Position numbers and translations under genes: made by a program. A DNA stretch of 26,245 nucleotides from JBFFSQ01 sp041572275 (GTDB lineage Bacteria; Pseudomonadota; Gammaproteobacteria; SZUA-229): the NCBI GenBank assembly GCA_041572275.1, contig JBFFSQ010000018.1:1-26245 (forward strand), given 5' to 3'. Each line of letters begins with the position of its first letter. The stretch's first letter is position 1. Shown here piece after piece: positions 1 through 8,700 of the stretch. The notes under the pieces are model-generated. The model was not told where the DNA came from. It saw nothing but the letters and a program-made list of their open reading frames with translations, and did not search any database.

Positions 1-546
1 TGGTCAGAAGCCGGATATCACTTGCCTGTGGCCGTCAATCTGTCTGCGCGTAATTTGATGGACGATCGCTGTGTTAATGTAATGCAGACAATGCTCAGTC
101 AGTTTGAAATTAAGCCAGGCATGCTGGAGCTGGAAATTACTGAAACTGCTTTAATGCAGGATCCTGAAATGGCTGTCAGTCTGCTTAATCAGATTTCAGA
201 TTTAGGTGTGAAGTTATCCATAGATGACTTTGGGATGGGTTACTCGTCATTGTCTTATCTGCGGCGTATGCCAATCGATGCATTGAAAATCGATCGTGAA
301 TTCGTCAAGGATATGCTGGACAATGATCAGGACGAAATTATTGTTAGTTCGACTATTGCACTGGCGCATAATTTAAACCTGGATGTGATTGCAGAAGGGG
401 TTGAAGATTACGACACTATGATTCGCCTTAAGCAAATGGGCTGTGATTTGGTGCAGGGGTATTATGTTAGTAAGCCAAGGCCGTGGAATGAAATGGAGGA
501 TTGGCTGTGCAAGGAAGACTATGCTGGAAAGCTGAAAACGAATTAA
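1..546 (+). CDS. EAL-domain c-di-GMP phosphodiesterase, C-terminal part (partial at window start)
   Basis: The reading frame is open from the first base, so the gene begins before the window and only the last 181 codons are seen. They cover most of an EAL domain, which hydrolyses c-di-GMP to pGpG. Visible active-site elements are the NLS segment (Asn ligand), the Glu in LELEITE, the DD pair in IDDFGMG, the Lys in ALKIDREF, the Glu in VIAEGVE and the closing QGYYVSKPRP. All metal and catalytic positions in the visible part are present, so it is probably active. One oddity is Met where family members usually have Thr in DDFGTG (loop 6). Any GGDEF or sensor domain would lie outside the window. 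The stop overlaps the stop of the opposite-strand acetyltransferase gene. Confidence 0.93.
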   Translation, partial: WSEAGYHLPVAVNLSARNLMDDRCVNVMQTMLSQFEIKPGMLELEITETALMQDPEMAVSLLNQISDLGVKLSIDDFGMGYSSLSYLRRMPIDALKIDREFVKDMLDNDQDEIIVSSTIALAHNLNLDVIAEGVEDYDTMIRLKQMGCDLVQGYYVSKPRPWNEMEDWLCKEDYAGKLKTN

Positions 547-1010
547 TGATTTAAGGTTTTCCAGTAACGACTTTCATAATCTCGTCTGCTATCTATTACA
601 TCCAGTTTTTTCAACCCCATCGCACGAAAAAATCCTTCGGCATCTTTTTGTGCTTTTACCACTATGGCATCGGCCTGCTTGGAATGGGCCATAGTTTCAA
701 TTTCACGGAAAAGTTTTCGGCCAAGGCCGGTTCCCTGTTGTTCAGGTAGTACATAGATGCCATGTAGCAAAATAGCATCACGTTCTGGCAGGCTGATGTT
801 AATCTCATTTTCGAGTGCGGCAACAGCCAGGATTGTATCGTTTTCTTCTGCTACGATGATGTCGAGATATTTAAGGTCAATCTCATTATAGTAATGGCTG
901 GTAACAGAGAGTTGTTTGACACGTTCGGGTAGCTTCCAGCCCATTACTGCAGCATGAATAACCTGATTAATGGCAACAAGATCGGCCTGATTTGCACTGC
1001 GTATATTCAT
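543..1010 (-). CDS. GNAT-family N-acetyltransferase
   Basis: A 155-residue single-domain GNAT protein, normal for the family. Motif A, which binds the acetyl-CoA pyrophosphate, is seen as LPEQQGTGLGRKLF near residues 88-101 (Q-x-x-G-x-G), preceded by the beta strand ILLHGIYV. The C-terminal part (VVKAQKDAEGFFRAMGLKKL) is the usual motif B helix and strand that close the fold. The substrate cannot be told from sequence; this type acetylates small amines, amino acids or protein N-termini in the cytosol. The start is the ATG at 1010, with only a weak GGGAAA ribosome site before it. It lies on the same strand as gor but behind a strong terminator, so it is probably transcribed separately. Confidence 0.85.
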   Translation of the reverse strand: MNIRSANQADLVAINQVIHAAVMGWKLPERVKQLSVTSHYYNEIDLKYLDIIVAEENDTILAVAALENEINISLPERDAILLHGIYVLPEQQGTGLGRKLFREIETMAHSKQADAIVVKAQKDAEGFFRAMGLKKLDVIDSRRDYESRYWKTLNH

Positions 1011-1103
1011 AATTATGATTTCCCGAAATTCACATGAAAAACATGAATTAAAGAAAGTTATTTTTTACGCCTGTGGCGTGTATTGTCGAACTATTTATGA
1101 AAT

Positions 1104-1132
1104 AAAAGCCTCTCCAGAAAGGAGAGGCTTTT
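1104..1132 (-). terminator. Bidirectional intrinsic terminator after gor
   Basis: A perfect 12-bp stem (AAAAGCCTCTCC at 1104-1115 and GGAGAGGCTTTT at 1121-1132) with a 5-base loop. The A-run on one side and the T-run on the other give a U-tract in either direction. It begins 5 bases beyond the gor stop codon, so it ends the oxyR-side operon and isolates the GNAT gene. Confidence 0.9.
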
Positions 1133-1137
1133 AGCTG

Positions 1138-2538
1138 TTAACTGGCTTCTTTCCATTCACTACCGGCATCAATGTCATGCTCTGCTTTTTCGGCAATCTT
1201 CATTGTCACCAGTTCTTCTGAGCTGGTTGGATGAATGGCTAGCGTGCTGTCAAAGTCATGCTTGGTGGCACCCATTTTGACAGCGACGGCAAAGCCTTGC
1301 AGCATCTCATCGGCACCATCACCAATGATATGAATACCGACAATTTTTTCCTCTGGACCGACACAGACCAGTTTCATGGCAGTGGTTGTTCCATGTTCTG
1401 TCAGAGCATAGCGCATTGGCGTGAAGTCGGTTTGGTAGATGGTGACATCGTCAAACCTTTCTCGTGCTTCCTGTTCATGGATGCCGACCGTGCCAATCGG
1501 TGGATGTGAGAACACCACGCTGGGAATGTTGTCATAGTCCACCCGGTTTTTGGTCTTGTAGTCGAACAAACGTTCAGCCAGTCTGCGCCCTGCAGCAATG
1601 GCAACGGGTGTTAACGACACCTTGCCGGTGATGTCACCTATGGCATAAACGCCTTTTACATTGGTATTCTGGTAATCATCCACCGGGATGATGCCGTTGT
1701 GTAATATATCGACGCCGGCTGCCTGCAATGCAAGGTTGCGGGTATTCGGTGAGCGTCCCACGGCCCAGATAACGGTATCAAAGCCATCGATTCTGCTGCC
1801 ATCGTTCGATTCCACCGCAATGCCATTCTCAGTTTGCGCCAGTGCCGAAACCTGGAATCCGGTTTCCAGCTGGATGCCCTGCTGCATCATTTCATTGCTG
1901 AGCACGTCACTGATCATCAGATCGAAGCGTTCCAGGATACGATCTTCGAGGGCAAACAGGGTGACATCAGAGCCCAGTGCCTGTAACACTCCGCCGAGTT
2001 CGACTGCTATATAACCACCACCAACAACAGCGACTTTTTTTGGCTGTTGGTTAAGCTGGAAGAAACCATCAGAGGTGATGCCCAGTTCAGCGCCGGGTAC
2101 GGGTGGTACGATCGGTTGTCCACCGGTGGAGATCACAATGTGATCGGCGCTGTACTGTTCACCGTTGACCTCTACAGTATTCTGATCAACAAAGCGGGCA
2201 TAGCCATTGATATGTTCTATACCACTGTTTTCGACATAACTATCCCAGTAATTATTAATATTACTGATATAGCTTTCACGACCGCTGACCAGTTTCTGCC
2301 AGTCTGTTGTATCGCGTGAAACTGGAATGCCGAAGCCATTGGCATCATCCACGGCATGGGCCAGGTTGGCGGCATACCACATGACTTTTTTCGGTACACA
2401 GCCGTTGTTGACACAGGTGCCACCCAGGCGAGCGGATTCAATGACAGCGACTTTCTTGCCGAAATGGGCTGCCTTTTCAGCAACGGCCAGGCCGCCACTG
2501 CCACCGCCGATGGCGATCAAATCAAAATGTTTATCCAT
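1138..2538 (-). CDS. gor: Glutathione-disulfide reductase, possibly NADH-linked
   Basis: A 466-residue cytosolic FAD enzyme that reduces glutathione disulfide to glutathione. The N-terminal FAD site is IAIGGGSGG (8-16). The redox disulfide is C42/C47 in GGTCVNNGCVPKK, and the C-terminal base is in AIHPTSSEELVTM. It aligns without gaps to E. coli Gor as recalled through the dinucleotide-binding region. There the NADPH-phosphate arginines (E. coli R198, R204) are Leu and Glu, H200 is Asp and A183 is Gly (segment LFALEDRILERFD), which points to NADH. The ATG at 2538 is chosen because a GGGGAAAA ribosome site sits just upstream and the product then starts like Gor; a GTG at 2568 would add ten unusual residues. 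It follows prx-grx by 77 bases on the same strand and is probably cotranscribed. Confidence 0.95.
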   Translation of the reverse strand: MDKHFDLIAIGGGSGGLAVAEKAAHFGKKVAVIESARLGGTCVNNGCVPKKVMWYAANLAHAVDDANGFGIPVSRDTTDWQKLVSGRESYISNINNYWDSYVENSGIEHINGYARFVDQNTVEVNGEQYSADHIVISTGGQPIVPPVPGAELGITSDGFFQLNQQPKKVAVVGGGYIAVELGGVLQALGSDVTLFALEDRILERFDLMISDVLSNEMMQQGIQLETGFQVSALAQTENGIAVESNDGSRIDGFDTVIWAVGRSPNTRNLALQAAGVDILHNGIIPVDDYQNTNVKGVYAIGDITGKVSLTPVAIAAGRRLAERLFDYKTKNRVDYDNIPSVVFSHPPIGTVGIHEQEARERFDDVTIYQTDFTPMRYALTEHGTTTAMKLVCVGPEEKIVGIHIIGDGADEMLQGFAVAVKMGATKHDFDSTLAIHPTSSEELVTMKIAEKAEHDIDAGSEWKEAS

Positions 2539-2579
2539 TGTCTTTTCCCCAAATAATCGTTTATCCACTCATCGGGTGA

Positions 2580-2605
2580 TGCACTCCCCACGGATGGGGA
2601 GTGCA
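2580..2605 (-). other. Hairpin between prx-grx and gor
   Basis: A perfect 11-bp inverted repeat (TGCACTCCCCA at 2580-2590, TGGGGAGTGCA at 2595-2605) with a CGGA loop, starting about 11 bases after the prx-grx stop codon. No T-run follows on the minus strand, so it is not a standard terminator. It may trim or protect the 3' end of the prx-grx message and lower gor expression relative to prx-grx. Confidence 0.6.
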
Positions 2606-2615
2606 GGTGAGTCAT

Positions 2616-3365
2616 TTATGCTGCGTCAGACGTACGTTGCGTCATGTAGGTTTCAAGCTCATCAGAGCCACCAATCAATTCACCGTTGATGAACACCTGG
2701 GGCACCATGGAAATGCCGGCTACAGCACGTAAGGTGGCTTCGTTGTAATCACGGTTCAGCACCATTTCTTCGAAGTCGATGCCGGCGTCATGCAACATGC
2801 CTTTGGCGCGTACGCAGAAAGGACAGCCTTCGCGGGCGAAAACGGTGACACTCAATGGAATCTCTGCATTTGGTGCTACATAGGCCAGCATGGTGTCCGC
2901 ATCCGATACTTCGAAGGGATCGCCGGGTACGTCTGGCTCAATGAACATTTTTTCGATCACACCGTCTTTCACCAGCATCGAGTAACGCCATGAACGATCA
3001 CCAAAGCCCAGGTCATCTTTTGATACCAGCATGCCCATTCCGCGGCTGAAATCGCCGTTACCATCGGGCAGGAAAGTGACATTGTCGGCTTTCTGTTCGT
3101 ATTTCCACTCATTCATTACGAAGGCATCGTTTACTGATACACAAATCACTTCGTCCACGCCATTGGCTTTGAGTACCGGTGTCAGCTGGTTGTAGCGTGG
3201 CACATGGGTTGATGAACAGGTAGGGGTGAATGCGCCGGGCAGGGCGAATACCACTACAGTTTTGCCTTTGAATACTTCATCAGATGTAACATCTACCCAC
3301 TCATGGTCACGACGGGTACGGAATGTTACTGAGGGTACGTTTTGGCCTTCACGATTTTCTAACAT
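2616..3365 (-). CDS. Hybrid peroxiredoxin-glutaredoxin (Prx5-Grx fusion)
   Basis: A 249-residue fusion. Residues 1 to about 160 are a Prx5-type peroxiredoxin with the peroxidatic cysteine C50 in PGAFTPTCSSTHVP. Residues about 170-249 are a glutaredoxin with C181-P-F-C184, the cis-Pro segment MVPQVFING and the glutathione-binding GGSDEL. Such fusions, known from Haemophilus influenzae and several gammaproteobacteria, reduce hydrogen peroxide and alkyl hydroperoxides in the cytosol, using glutathione through the fused glutaredoxin. The ATG at 3365 has a good GGAG ribosome site 9 bases upstream. The next gene is gor, which regenerates the reductant, and oxyR lies directly upstream. The promoter region holds a near-consensus OxyR operator. 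Confidence 0.96.
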   Translation of the reverse strand: MLENREGQNVPSVTFRTRRDHEWVDVTSDEVFKGKTVVVFALPGAFTPTCSSTHVPRYNQLTPVLKANGVDEVICVSVNDAFVMNEWKYEQKADNVTFLPDGNGDFSRGMGMLVSKDDLGFGDRSWRYSMLVKDGVIEKMFIEPDVPGDPFEVSDADTMLAYVAPNAEIPLSVTVFAREGCPFCVRAKGMLHDAGIDFEEMVLNRDYNEATLRAVAGISMVPQVFINGELIGGSDELETYMTQRTSDAA

Positions 3366-3432
3366 TAATTTTCTCCAGTTACTTAAAAAGTTTTGGGTAA
3401 TTACCCGTTGATTAATTTTGAGTACGGGAGAG

Positions 3433-3461
3433 ATTATGGCGATGACGAACTAATAATAAAA
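3433..3461 (-). promoter_or_regulatory. OxyR-dependent promoter of prx-grx-gor
   Basis: On the minus strand a CATAAT -10 box (3438-3433) stands 17 bases from a poor -35 (TTTTAT, 3461-3456). The OxyR operator ends at 3462, directly beside the -35, as expected at a promoter where OxyR contacts RNA polymerase. The start of transcription would be near 3426. The leader of about 60 bases contains a 12-base palindrome (GGGTAATTACCC, 3395-3406) of unknown role before the ribosome site. Confidence 0.55.
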
Positions 3462-3498
3462 ATCGTTTATTTGTATTAAATTGATAGGTTTTATCTAT
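3462..3498 (-). promoter_or_regulatory. OxyR operator before prx-grx
   Basis: The OxyR consensus, as known from E. coli, is two ATAGnTnnnAnCTAT units 7 bases apart. The unit at 3484-3498 (ATAGGTTTTATCTAT) matches all 10 fixed bases. The unit at 3462-3476 (ATCGTTTATTTGTAT) matches 7 of 10, and the spacer is exactly 7 bases, giving 17 of 20 overall. The only LysR-type regulator in the window, OxyR, is encoded next door. Confidence 0.75.
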
Positions 3499-3619
3499 GT
3501 ATGAGATCTGAGTAAGTGAATGGTATTTTGAATGCAGGTATCAGGTGCTGAGTGAGTGGTTTGTCAGTAAAGTAATAACAACCAGGCTTGCTGGATTTAG
3601 TTAAATAGCCGGTGTGGCT

Positions 3620-4537
3620 TTAGCCAAGGGGTGTGACGGTATCTGGCAATTGGCTAAGGACAATCTGAACAAGGGTTTCAAGAGCCTGGGTACGTGGGTA
3701 GGTTGAGCGAAATACCAGTGATACTCGCCGATAGGCATCGCTTACTGAGAGTGGTCGAATGACAATATTTTTATCATTGCTCCAGCTGCCCTTGATGGCC
3801 AGAGCAGGTATTAATGTACTGCCGAAACCAGCGCCGACTAGCTGGATGAGTGTTTCCAGGCTGGCCGCACGTAGATCAGCCAGTTCGCCCTGCTGACTGC
3901 GTTCTTTCATGTGGCAGACTTCCATTGCCTGATCGGCCAGGCAATGGCCTTCAGAGAGTAATAGCAGGTCAGTTGTATCCAGATCATGACTGGTGATGGT
4001 CTGTTTGTGACTGAAGTCATGCTGGCTGGGATGGGCAAGCCAGAACGGTTCATCATACAGGGGGATTGCTTGAAGGTCTTGACCACTAACGGGAGTGGCT
4101 AAAAAAGCCGCATCGATTTCATGATTACGAAGACGCTGGAGCAATATCTCGGTCATTTCTTCTGACAGTACCAGGCGTAGTTGTGGATATTGTCTCTTGA
4201 GAGGCGCCAGTATCAGCGGCATGAGATAGGGACTGATCGTGGGTATGGCACCAATTCGCAGGGCACCTGCCATAGGGTCATGGTGTGACTCGGCAAGACG
4301 ATGGATAAGATCAGCCTGTTCGATGATCAGGCGGGCATGAGCAAGTATTTCTTCGCCGGTAGGGGTGATTTCAACGGAACGATTAGTGCGTTCGAATAGC
4401 ATGACGCCAAGTTCATCTTCAAGTTTTTTGATTTGTCCGCTCAAGGTGGGTTGACTGACAAAGCATCGTTCAGCGGCTTTGCCAAAATGACGGGTTTCGG
4501 CAACAGCAATCAAATATTTCAGGTCACGTAAATTCAT
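3620..4537 (-). CDS. oxyR: Hydrogen peroxide-sensing LysR-type activator OxyR
   Basis: A 305-residue LysR-family regulator. The winged helix-turn-helix is at residues 1-62 (FGKAAERCFVSQPTLSGQIK) and the ligand-type domain fills the rest. The two redox cysteines fall at C199 and C208 (EGHCLADQAMEVC), the same positions as in E. coli OxyR, so it should form the activating disulfide on peroxide exposure. Conserved RAASLETLIQLVGAGFGSTLIP follows, as in OxyR and not in CysB- or general LysR-type members. It lies directly upstream of prx-grx on the same strand with a 254-base gap that contains the OxyR operator. No convincing terminator was found after it, so some readthrough is possible. The ATG at 4537 aligns with the family start. 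Confidence 0.95.
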   Translation of the reverse strand: MNLRDLKYLIAVAETRHFGKAAERCFVSQPTLSGQIKKLEDELGVMLFERTNRSVEITPTGEEILAHARLIIEQADLIHRLAESHHDPMAGALRIGAIPTISPYLMPLILAPLKRQYPQLRLVLSEEMTEILLQRLRNHEIDAAFLATPVSGQDLQAIPLYDEPFWLAHPSQHDFSHKQTITSHDLDTTDLLLLSEGHCLADQAMEVCHMKERSQQGELADLRAASLETLIQLVGAGFGSTLIPALAIKGSWSNDKNIVIRPLSVSDAYRRVSLVFRSTYPRTQALETLVQIVLSQLPDTVTPLG

Positions 4538-4538
4538 A

Positions 4539-4575
4539 GTGGCAAAGTACTAGTACATATATAGGTAAAATCAAT
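4539..4575 (-). promoter_or_regulatory. Possible weak OxyR site at the oxyR start (autoregulation)
   Basis: The unit at 4561-4575 (ATAGGTAAAATCAAT) matches 9 of 10 OxyR consensus bases, but its partner at the required 7-base spacing (4539-4553) matches only 5 of 10. The site lies just before the oxyR ATG, where OxyR bound in other bacteria represses its own gene. Low certainty, because the same bases also belong to the imperfect repeat family described at 4566-4768. Confidence 0.35.
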
Positions 4576-4768
4576 CATATAGCGCCAAATGAATGATTTC
4601 AAATATCGAATTTACAAGCTGTAGCTTAATGCCAGTCAGGACAGAGCAAGCATGTATCGGTGTTTCTAGATAAACGGTGGCATCTGCCACTGTGCAATGT
4701 ATGGGCCTGGTCTATACTCATAAAGTCAATCATAGGGACTGCAAATAAAGTCATCATATAGCGCAAAG
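4566..4768. repeat. Three imperfect copies of a ~25-base motif between oxyR and the sensory operon
   Basis: Copies begin at 4566 (TAAAATCAATCATATAGCGC...), 4721 (TAAAGTCAATCATAGGGACT...) and 4746 (TAAAGTCATCATATAGCGC...), each ending in CAAA or AAAG. The second and third are in tandem. ATCATATAGCGC is shared exactly by the first (4574-4585) and third (4753-4764). The tandem pair covers the likely transcription start and leader of the lipoprotein-kinase operon, as an operator would. No known regulator motif was recognised. Confidence 0.5.
4677..4718 (+). promoter_or_regulatory. Probable promoter of the sensory operon with an upstream palindrome
   Basis: A good -10 box, TATACT (4713-4718), lies about 65 bases before the first gene. 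The -35 is poor (TGTGCA, 4691-4696, 16-base spacer), suggesting an activator. Just upstream is the palindrome GTGGCATCTGCCAC (4677-4690), centred about 41 bases before the likely start near 4725, a usual activator position. The direct repeats at 4721 and 4746 follow at and after the start. Confidence 0.45.
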
Positions 4769-4784
4769 GATTAAGGGAATAAGG

Positions 4785-5762
4785 ATGAAGCGACCAATAT
4801 CAAGCGTAAGTCAGTGGCACCGAGTTTTTTGGCTTAGCGCGCTTTTCACAACCATTATTGCCTGTAGTTCTTCAGATCATCACTCGAAGGTTCTCCGCCT
4901 GGGTACGAATGTGTGGCTGGGTTATGAGCCATTATACCTGGCACAGGAGTTGGGTTATTTTCAGAATAAGCAAATCCACTTATCAGAGTACGCATCGACC
5001 ACTCAGGTTTTACGGGCCTATAGAAATAATGCAATCGATGCTGCAGCACTAACTTTGGATGAGGTCTTGCAGCTGGTTGATCAGGGATATTCCCCCAAGA
5101 TAGTGCTGGTCACTGATTTCTCAAACGGTGCCGATGCAATAATTGCAACGGCAGACGTTCATCATTTCAAGGACTTACAAGGAAGAAGAATAGGTGTCGA
5201 AAATTCAGCATTAGGGGCTTTTTTTATAAGTCGTGCACTTACTGAAAATGGTATGAAGAAGGAGCAGATTAAGCTAGTACCACTGGAAATAAATGAGCAG
5301 GAACAGGCGTTTAACAGTAAACAAGTGGATGCTGTTGTGACATTTGATCCGGTACGAAGCCAGCTGTTAGAGAGAGGAGCAAAATCTCTGTTCGATAGCA
5401 GTATGATCGCGGGTGAAATAGTTGATGTTTTAGTTGTAAAGGATACGGTGCTGAGTTCCAGGCCTGAACAAATCGAAAAATTAATCGATGGCTGGTTTAG
5501 AGCGCGAGAGTACATACAGAAAAACAGGATGCGAGCCTCTGGCATTATGGCAAAACGATTAAAATTAGAACCAGATGCAATAGATAAAGCATTACGCTTA
5601 ATAATAATACCCGATCAGGATGAGAATGGCATTCTGGTTGGTAACCATGGTAATGCAAAGCTTAACACAACAGTTAAACGCCTGGCTTCGATTATGCGTG
5701 ATCAAGGGCTGATCGATAATAAGATGGTGGCTGAGGATTTGTTTAAATGGAATGGCTTGTAA
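4785..5762 (+). CDS. NMT1/THI5-like (SsuA-type) periplasmic substrate-binding lipoprotein
   Basis: A 325-residue protein with a lipoprotein signal peptide: positive start, hydrophobic stretch, and lipobox ending at C27 (TTIIAC). The mature part begins LRLGTNVWLGYEPLYLAQ, the signature of binding proteins for nitrate, sulfonates, taurine or thiamine precursors. It is a two-lobe fold with the later conserved GRRIGVENSALGAFF and VDAVVTFDP. The ligand cannot be assigned. No permease or ATPase gene is near; a hybrid sensor kinase follows 10 bases after the stop. It is therefore more likely to present a ligand to that kinase, as LuxP or TorT do, than to feed a transporter. The ATG at 4785 has AAGGG 7 bases upstream. 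Confidence 0.85.
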   Translation: MKRPISSVSQWHRVFWLSALFTTIIACSSSDHHSKVLRLGTNVWLGYEPLYLAQELGYFQNKQIHLSEYASTTQVLRAYRNNAIDAAALTLDEVLQLVDQGYSPKIVLVTDFSNGADAIIATADVHHFKDLQGRRIGVENSALGAFFISRALTENGMKKEQIKLVPLEINEQEQAFNSKQVDAVVTFDPVRSQLLERGAKSLFDSSMIAGEIVDVLVVKDTVLSSRPEQIEKLIDGWFRAREYIQKNRMRASGIMAKRLKLEPDAIDKALRLIIIPDQDENGILVGNHGNAKLNTTVKRLASIMRDQGLIDNKMVAEDLFKWNGL

Positions 5763-5772
5763 ATAGTTAGAC

Positions 5773-8700
5773 ATGAAGTTGTCTTTTCCTATTGCTGTCT
5801 CAATTAGTTTTCTGGTTTTGCTTATGCTTGGCCTGGAAGCTGTCTCTATGATGTATGTAAGTTACCGACAATTTAAATTCGAATTACTAGAAGAAGTTAT
5901 TAGTGACCAGGTTGAAGTGTCGCTGCAGATGCAGGCGAATCTGGAATACCTGATTGAAAAAAATGACTTGAATCAGATTCAGGCAGTTGTTTCAGAGCTG
6001 GGTTCGAATCCGAATCTTGATATTGCAGTATTGGTTGATTCAGAAAATCAGGTGCTGGCTGGTAATAAATTAAAGTTTAAAGGTCTCTTGCTCAATGATT
6101 TGAACTTGAAAATTGAGCGTAAAGCGAGTCAAAAGTTAGCAGCAGAAGCTAAGAAGATGCTGGGCTTGAAACAGTATGTGGCCACAGATAAAAGTAAGGT
6201 AATTCTGTTTCAGCCAGTAATAATGGGAGCGAGTGAAAGATCCATTAAACCTGACAAAATTGGCTTGTTGATCATTCAGTTTGATTTAAGGTGGATTGAT
6301 AAGGAAGTTCTTCGAAGTCTGCTGGGCTGGCAGCTACCAATGTTTGGCATCATGGGCGTGCTGACCGTGTTATTTGGGGTGTATTTGTATTTTGCTTACA
6401 TTCAACGCATAAAAAACATTAGCAAAGTTGCCATGAGTGTGACTAATGGCAATAGCAAACTCAGAATTGATGATCAACGTGAAGATGAAATTGCGTATTT
6501 AGGTAGCTTTTTTAACAAGATGCTTGATGCGGTGCAAAAAAATAAAGATGAAATGCAGCAGGCATTGGGAGATATAAGTGCCAGAGAGCAAAACCTTGAA
6601 ATTACCTTGCAGAGCATTGGTGATGCAGTTATTGCCACCGATTATCAAGGCAAGATTACACGGATGAACAAGGTGGCTGAAAGACTGACGGGCTGGGATA
6701 TGGTGAGTGCCAGTGAGAGGCCTTTATATGAAGTATTTAATATTATCGATTCAAAAAGTAGAGAGGCTGTTTTAAATCCGGTTACGAAGGTGATTGAAAC
6801 TGGAGAAATCGTGGAATTATGTAACAGCACGGTACTGTTATCCAGAACAGGGGCTGAATACCACATTTCTGATAGTGCATCACCGATTAAAGACGATCAG
6901 GGTGTAATACATGGTGCAATTCTGGTGTTTCAGGATGTGACACAGGAATACAAAACGCGAGAAGAAATACGGATTAATGAGCAGCGATTGAAACTTGCAA
7001 TGGAGGGGGCGAGTGATGGGTTTTGGGACTGGAGCCTGGATGATGGGGCCGTGTACTTTAGTCCGCGCTGGAAGGAAATGCTTGGATTTAGCAAGAATGA
7101 TATAACTGGAAATATTACTGATTGGAAAGATTTAATACACCCGGATGATTCAGAAGCGGTTTTAAAGAGCTTGGATGATCATATACAAGGTCGAAAACCA
7201 TTTTTTGAGGAAGAGCACCGCGTTAGAAGAAGAGATGGTAACTGGATATGGATACTATCGCGTGGCCGGGTAGTTGATCGAGCTGAAGATGGACGTCCAT
7301 TACGGGTTGCAGGCACAACAAGTGATATTACTGAGAAAGTTAGCGCTGAAGAAGAACAGCGTAAGCGTGTCGCTCGCATGAAGCAATATCAAATGGCATT
7401 AATGGATTGGGCCAAGGTTGATTATATTGATTATATAGAAGCGATATATAAAGTAGTTGAACTAACTGCCAAGACATTAGGCGTCGAGCGAGCAAGTGTG
7501 TGGTTGTTTTCCAATGAGTTAGAAACACTGGTTTGTGAAGGTTTGTATGTATCGACCGAAAAAAGACATTATAGAAGACAGGCATTAGATTCGGTGCGTG
7601 CAAAAGAATATTTGTCTCAGTTCCATGAAACTAATGTATTGATTATAGATGAGATCAATGACAATCCAGTTTCAGTAGCTATAGAAACAGACTCTACACA
7701 AAATACAGGAGTAAAATCATCATTAAATGTGCCAGTGCATCTGCATGGTGATGTGATCGGGGTTGTTTGTTGTGAAGATAATAAGAAGGAGACATCCTGG
7801 TCTATTGAAGATCAGGATTTCATGATATCTATAGCTAATATGATCTCATTATCATTGGAAATTGAAGATAGAAAGCAGGCAGAGACTGCACTCAGACGGC
7901 ATGAGCAGGAATTGAGTTTGATCCTGGATAACATGGTCGACAGTGTGATTACGATTGATGAAAATAATGATGTGATTAGTTTCAATCATGCCGCAGAACT
8001 TATGTTTGGTTATTCTCAGGATGAGATAATTGGTCAGTCAGTTAATGTGCTAATGCCAGAGCCATACAGATCACATCATGATCGTTATGTTAAACAATAT
8101 ATCGAAACAGGTGAGGCAAAAGTTATAGGCTTTGGTCGAGAACTGACGGGTCTGCGAAAGTCAGGTGAAGAATTTCCAATGTTGTTGTCGATCAATCAAC
8201 TACCAGCGAATGAATATGGCATTCATCGGTTTATTGCCTCATGCCTGGATATTAGTGAGCAGAAAAAGCGGGATGAGCAGATTCGACGTGCACAGAAAAT
8301 GGATGCTCTGGGTAAGCTAACAGGGGGTATAGCCCATGACTATAATAATATGTTGGGAGTGATCATAGGGTATGCTGAGTTGTTAGCGAATGCCTTACAG
8401 AATAACTCTGAATTATCAAGATATGTCGAGTCTATTCAGCGTGCAGGCGAGCGTGGAAAGAATTTGACACAGAATTTAATGGCATTTTCACGTAATAAAT
8501 CTTCAGTTGCCCGACAATTAAATATCAATGACATCCTCAAGAGAGATGAGGATATGCTTTCAAAAACATTAACAGCTATGATAGAGCTGAAATTCAGCAT
8601 GGAGCCATCTCTATGGCCTGTCTATGTAGATGAGAATGATCTTGAAGATGCAATCCTGAATTTAAGTATCAATGCAATGCATGCCATGCCTGGTGGTGGT

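Noticed and set aside
2539..2568. GTG start for gor adding ten residues
   Set aside because: The ATG at 2538 has a good ribosome site and gives the normal Gor N-terminus.
2580..2605. Terminator between prx-grx and gor
   Set aside because: The stem is perfect but no U-run follows on the minus strand, so it was listed as a hairpin only.
1138..2700. Several long frames opposite gor (plus strand, up to 120 codons)
   Set aside because: They are antisense shadows of gor with no ribosome site or family resemblance.
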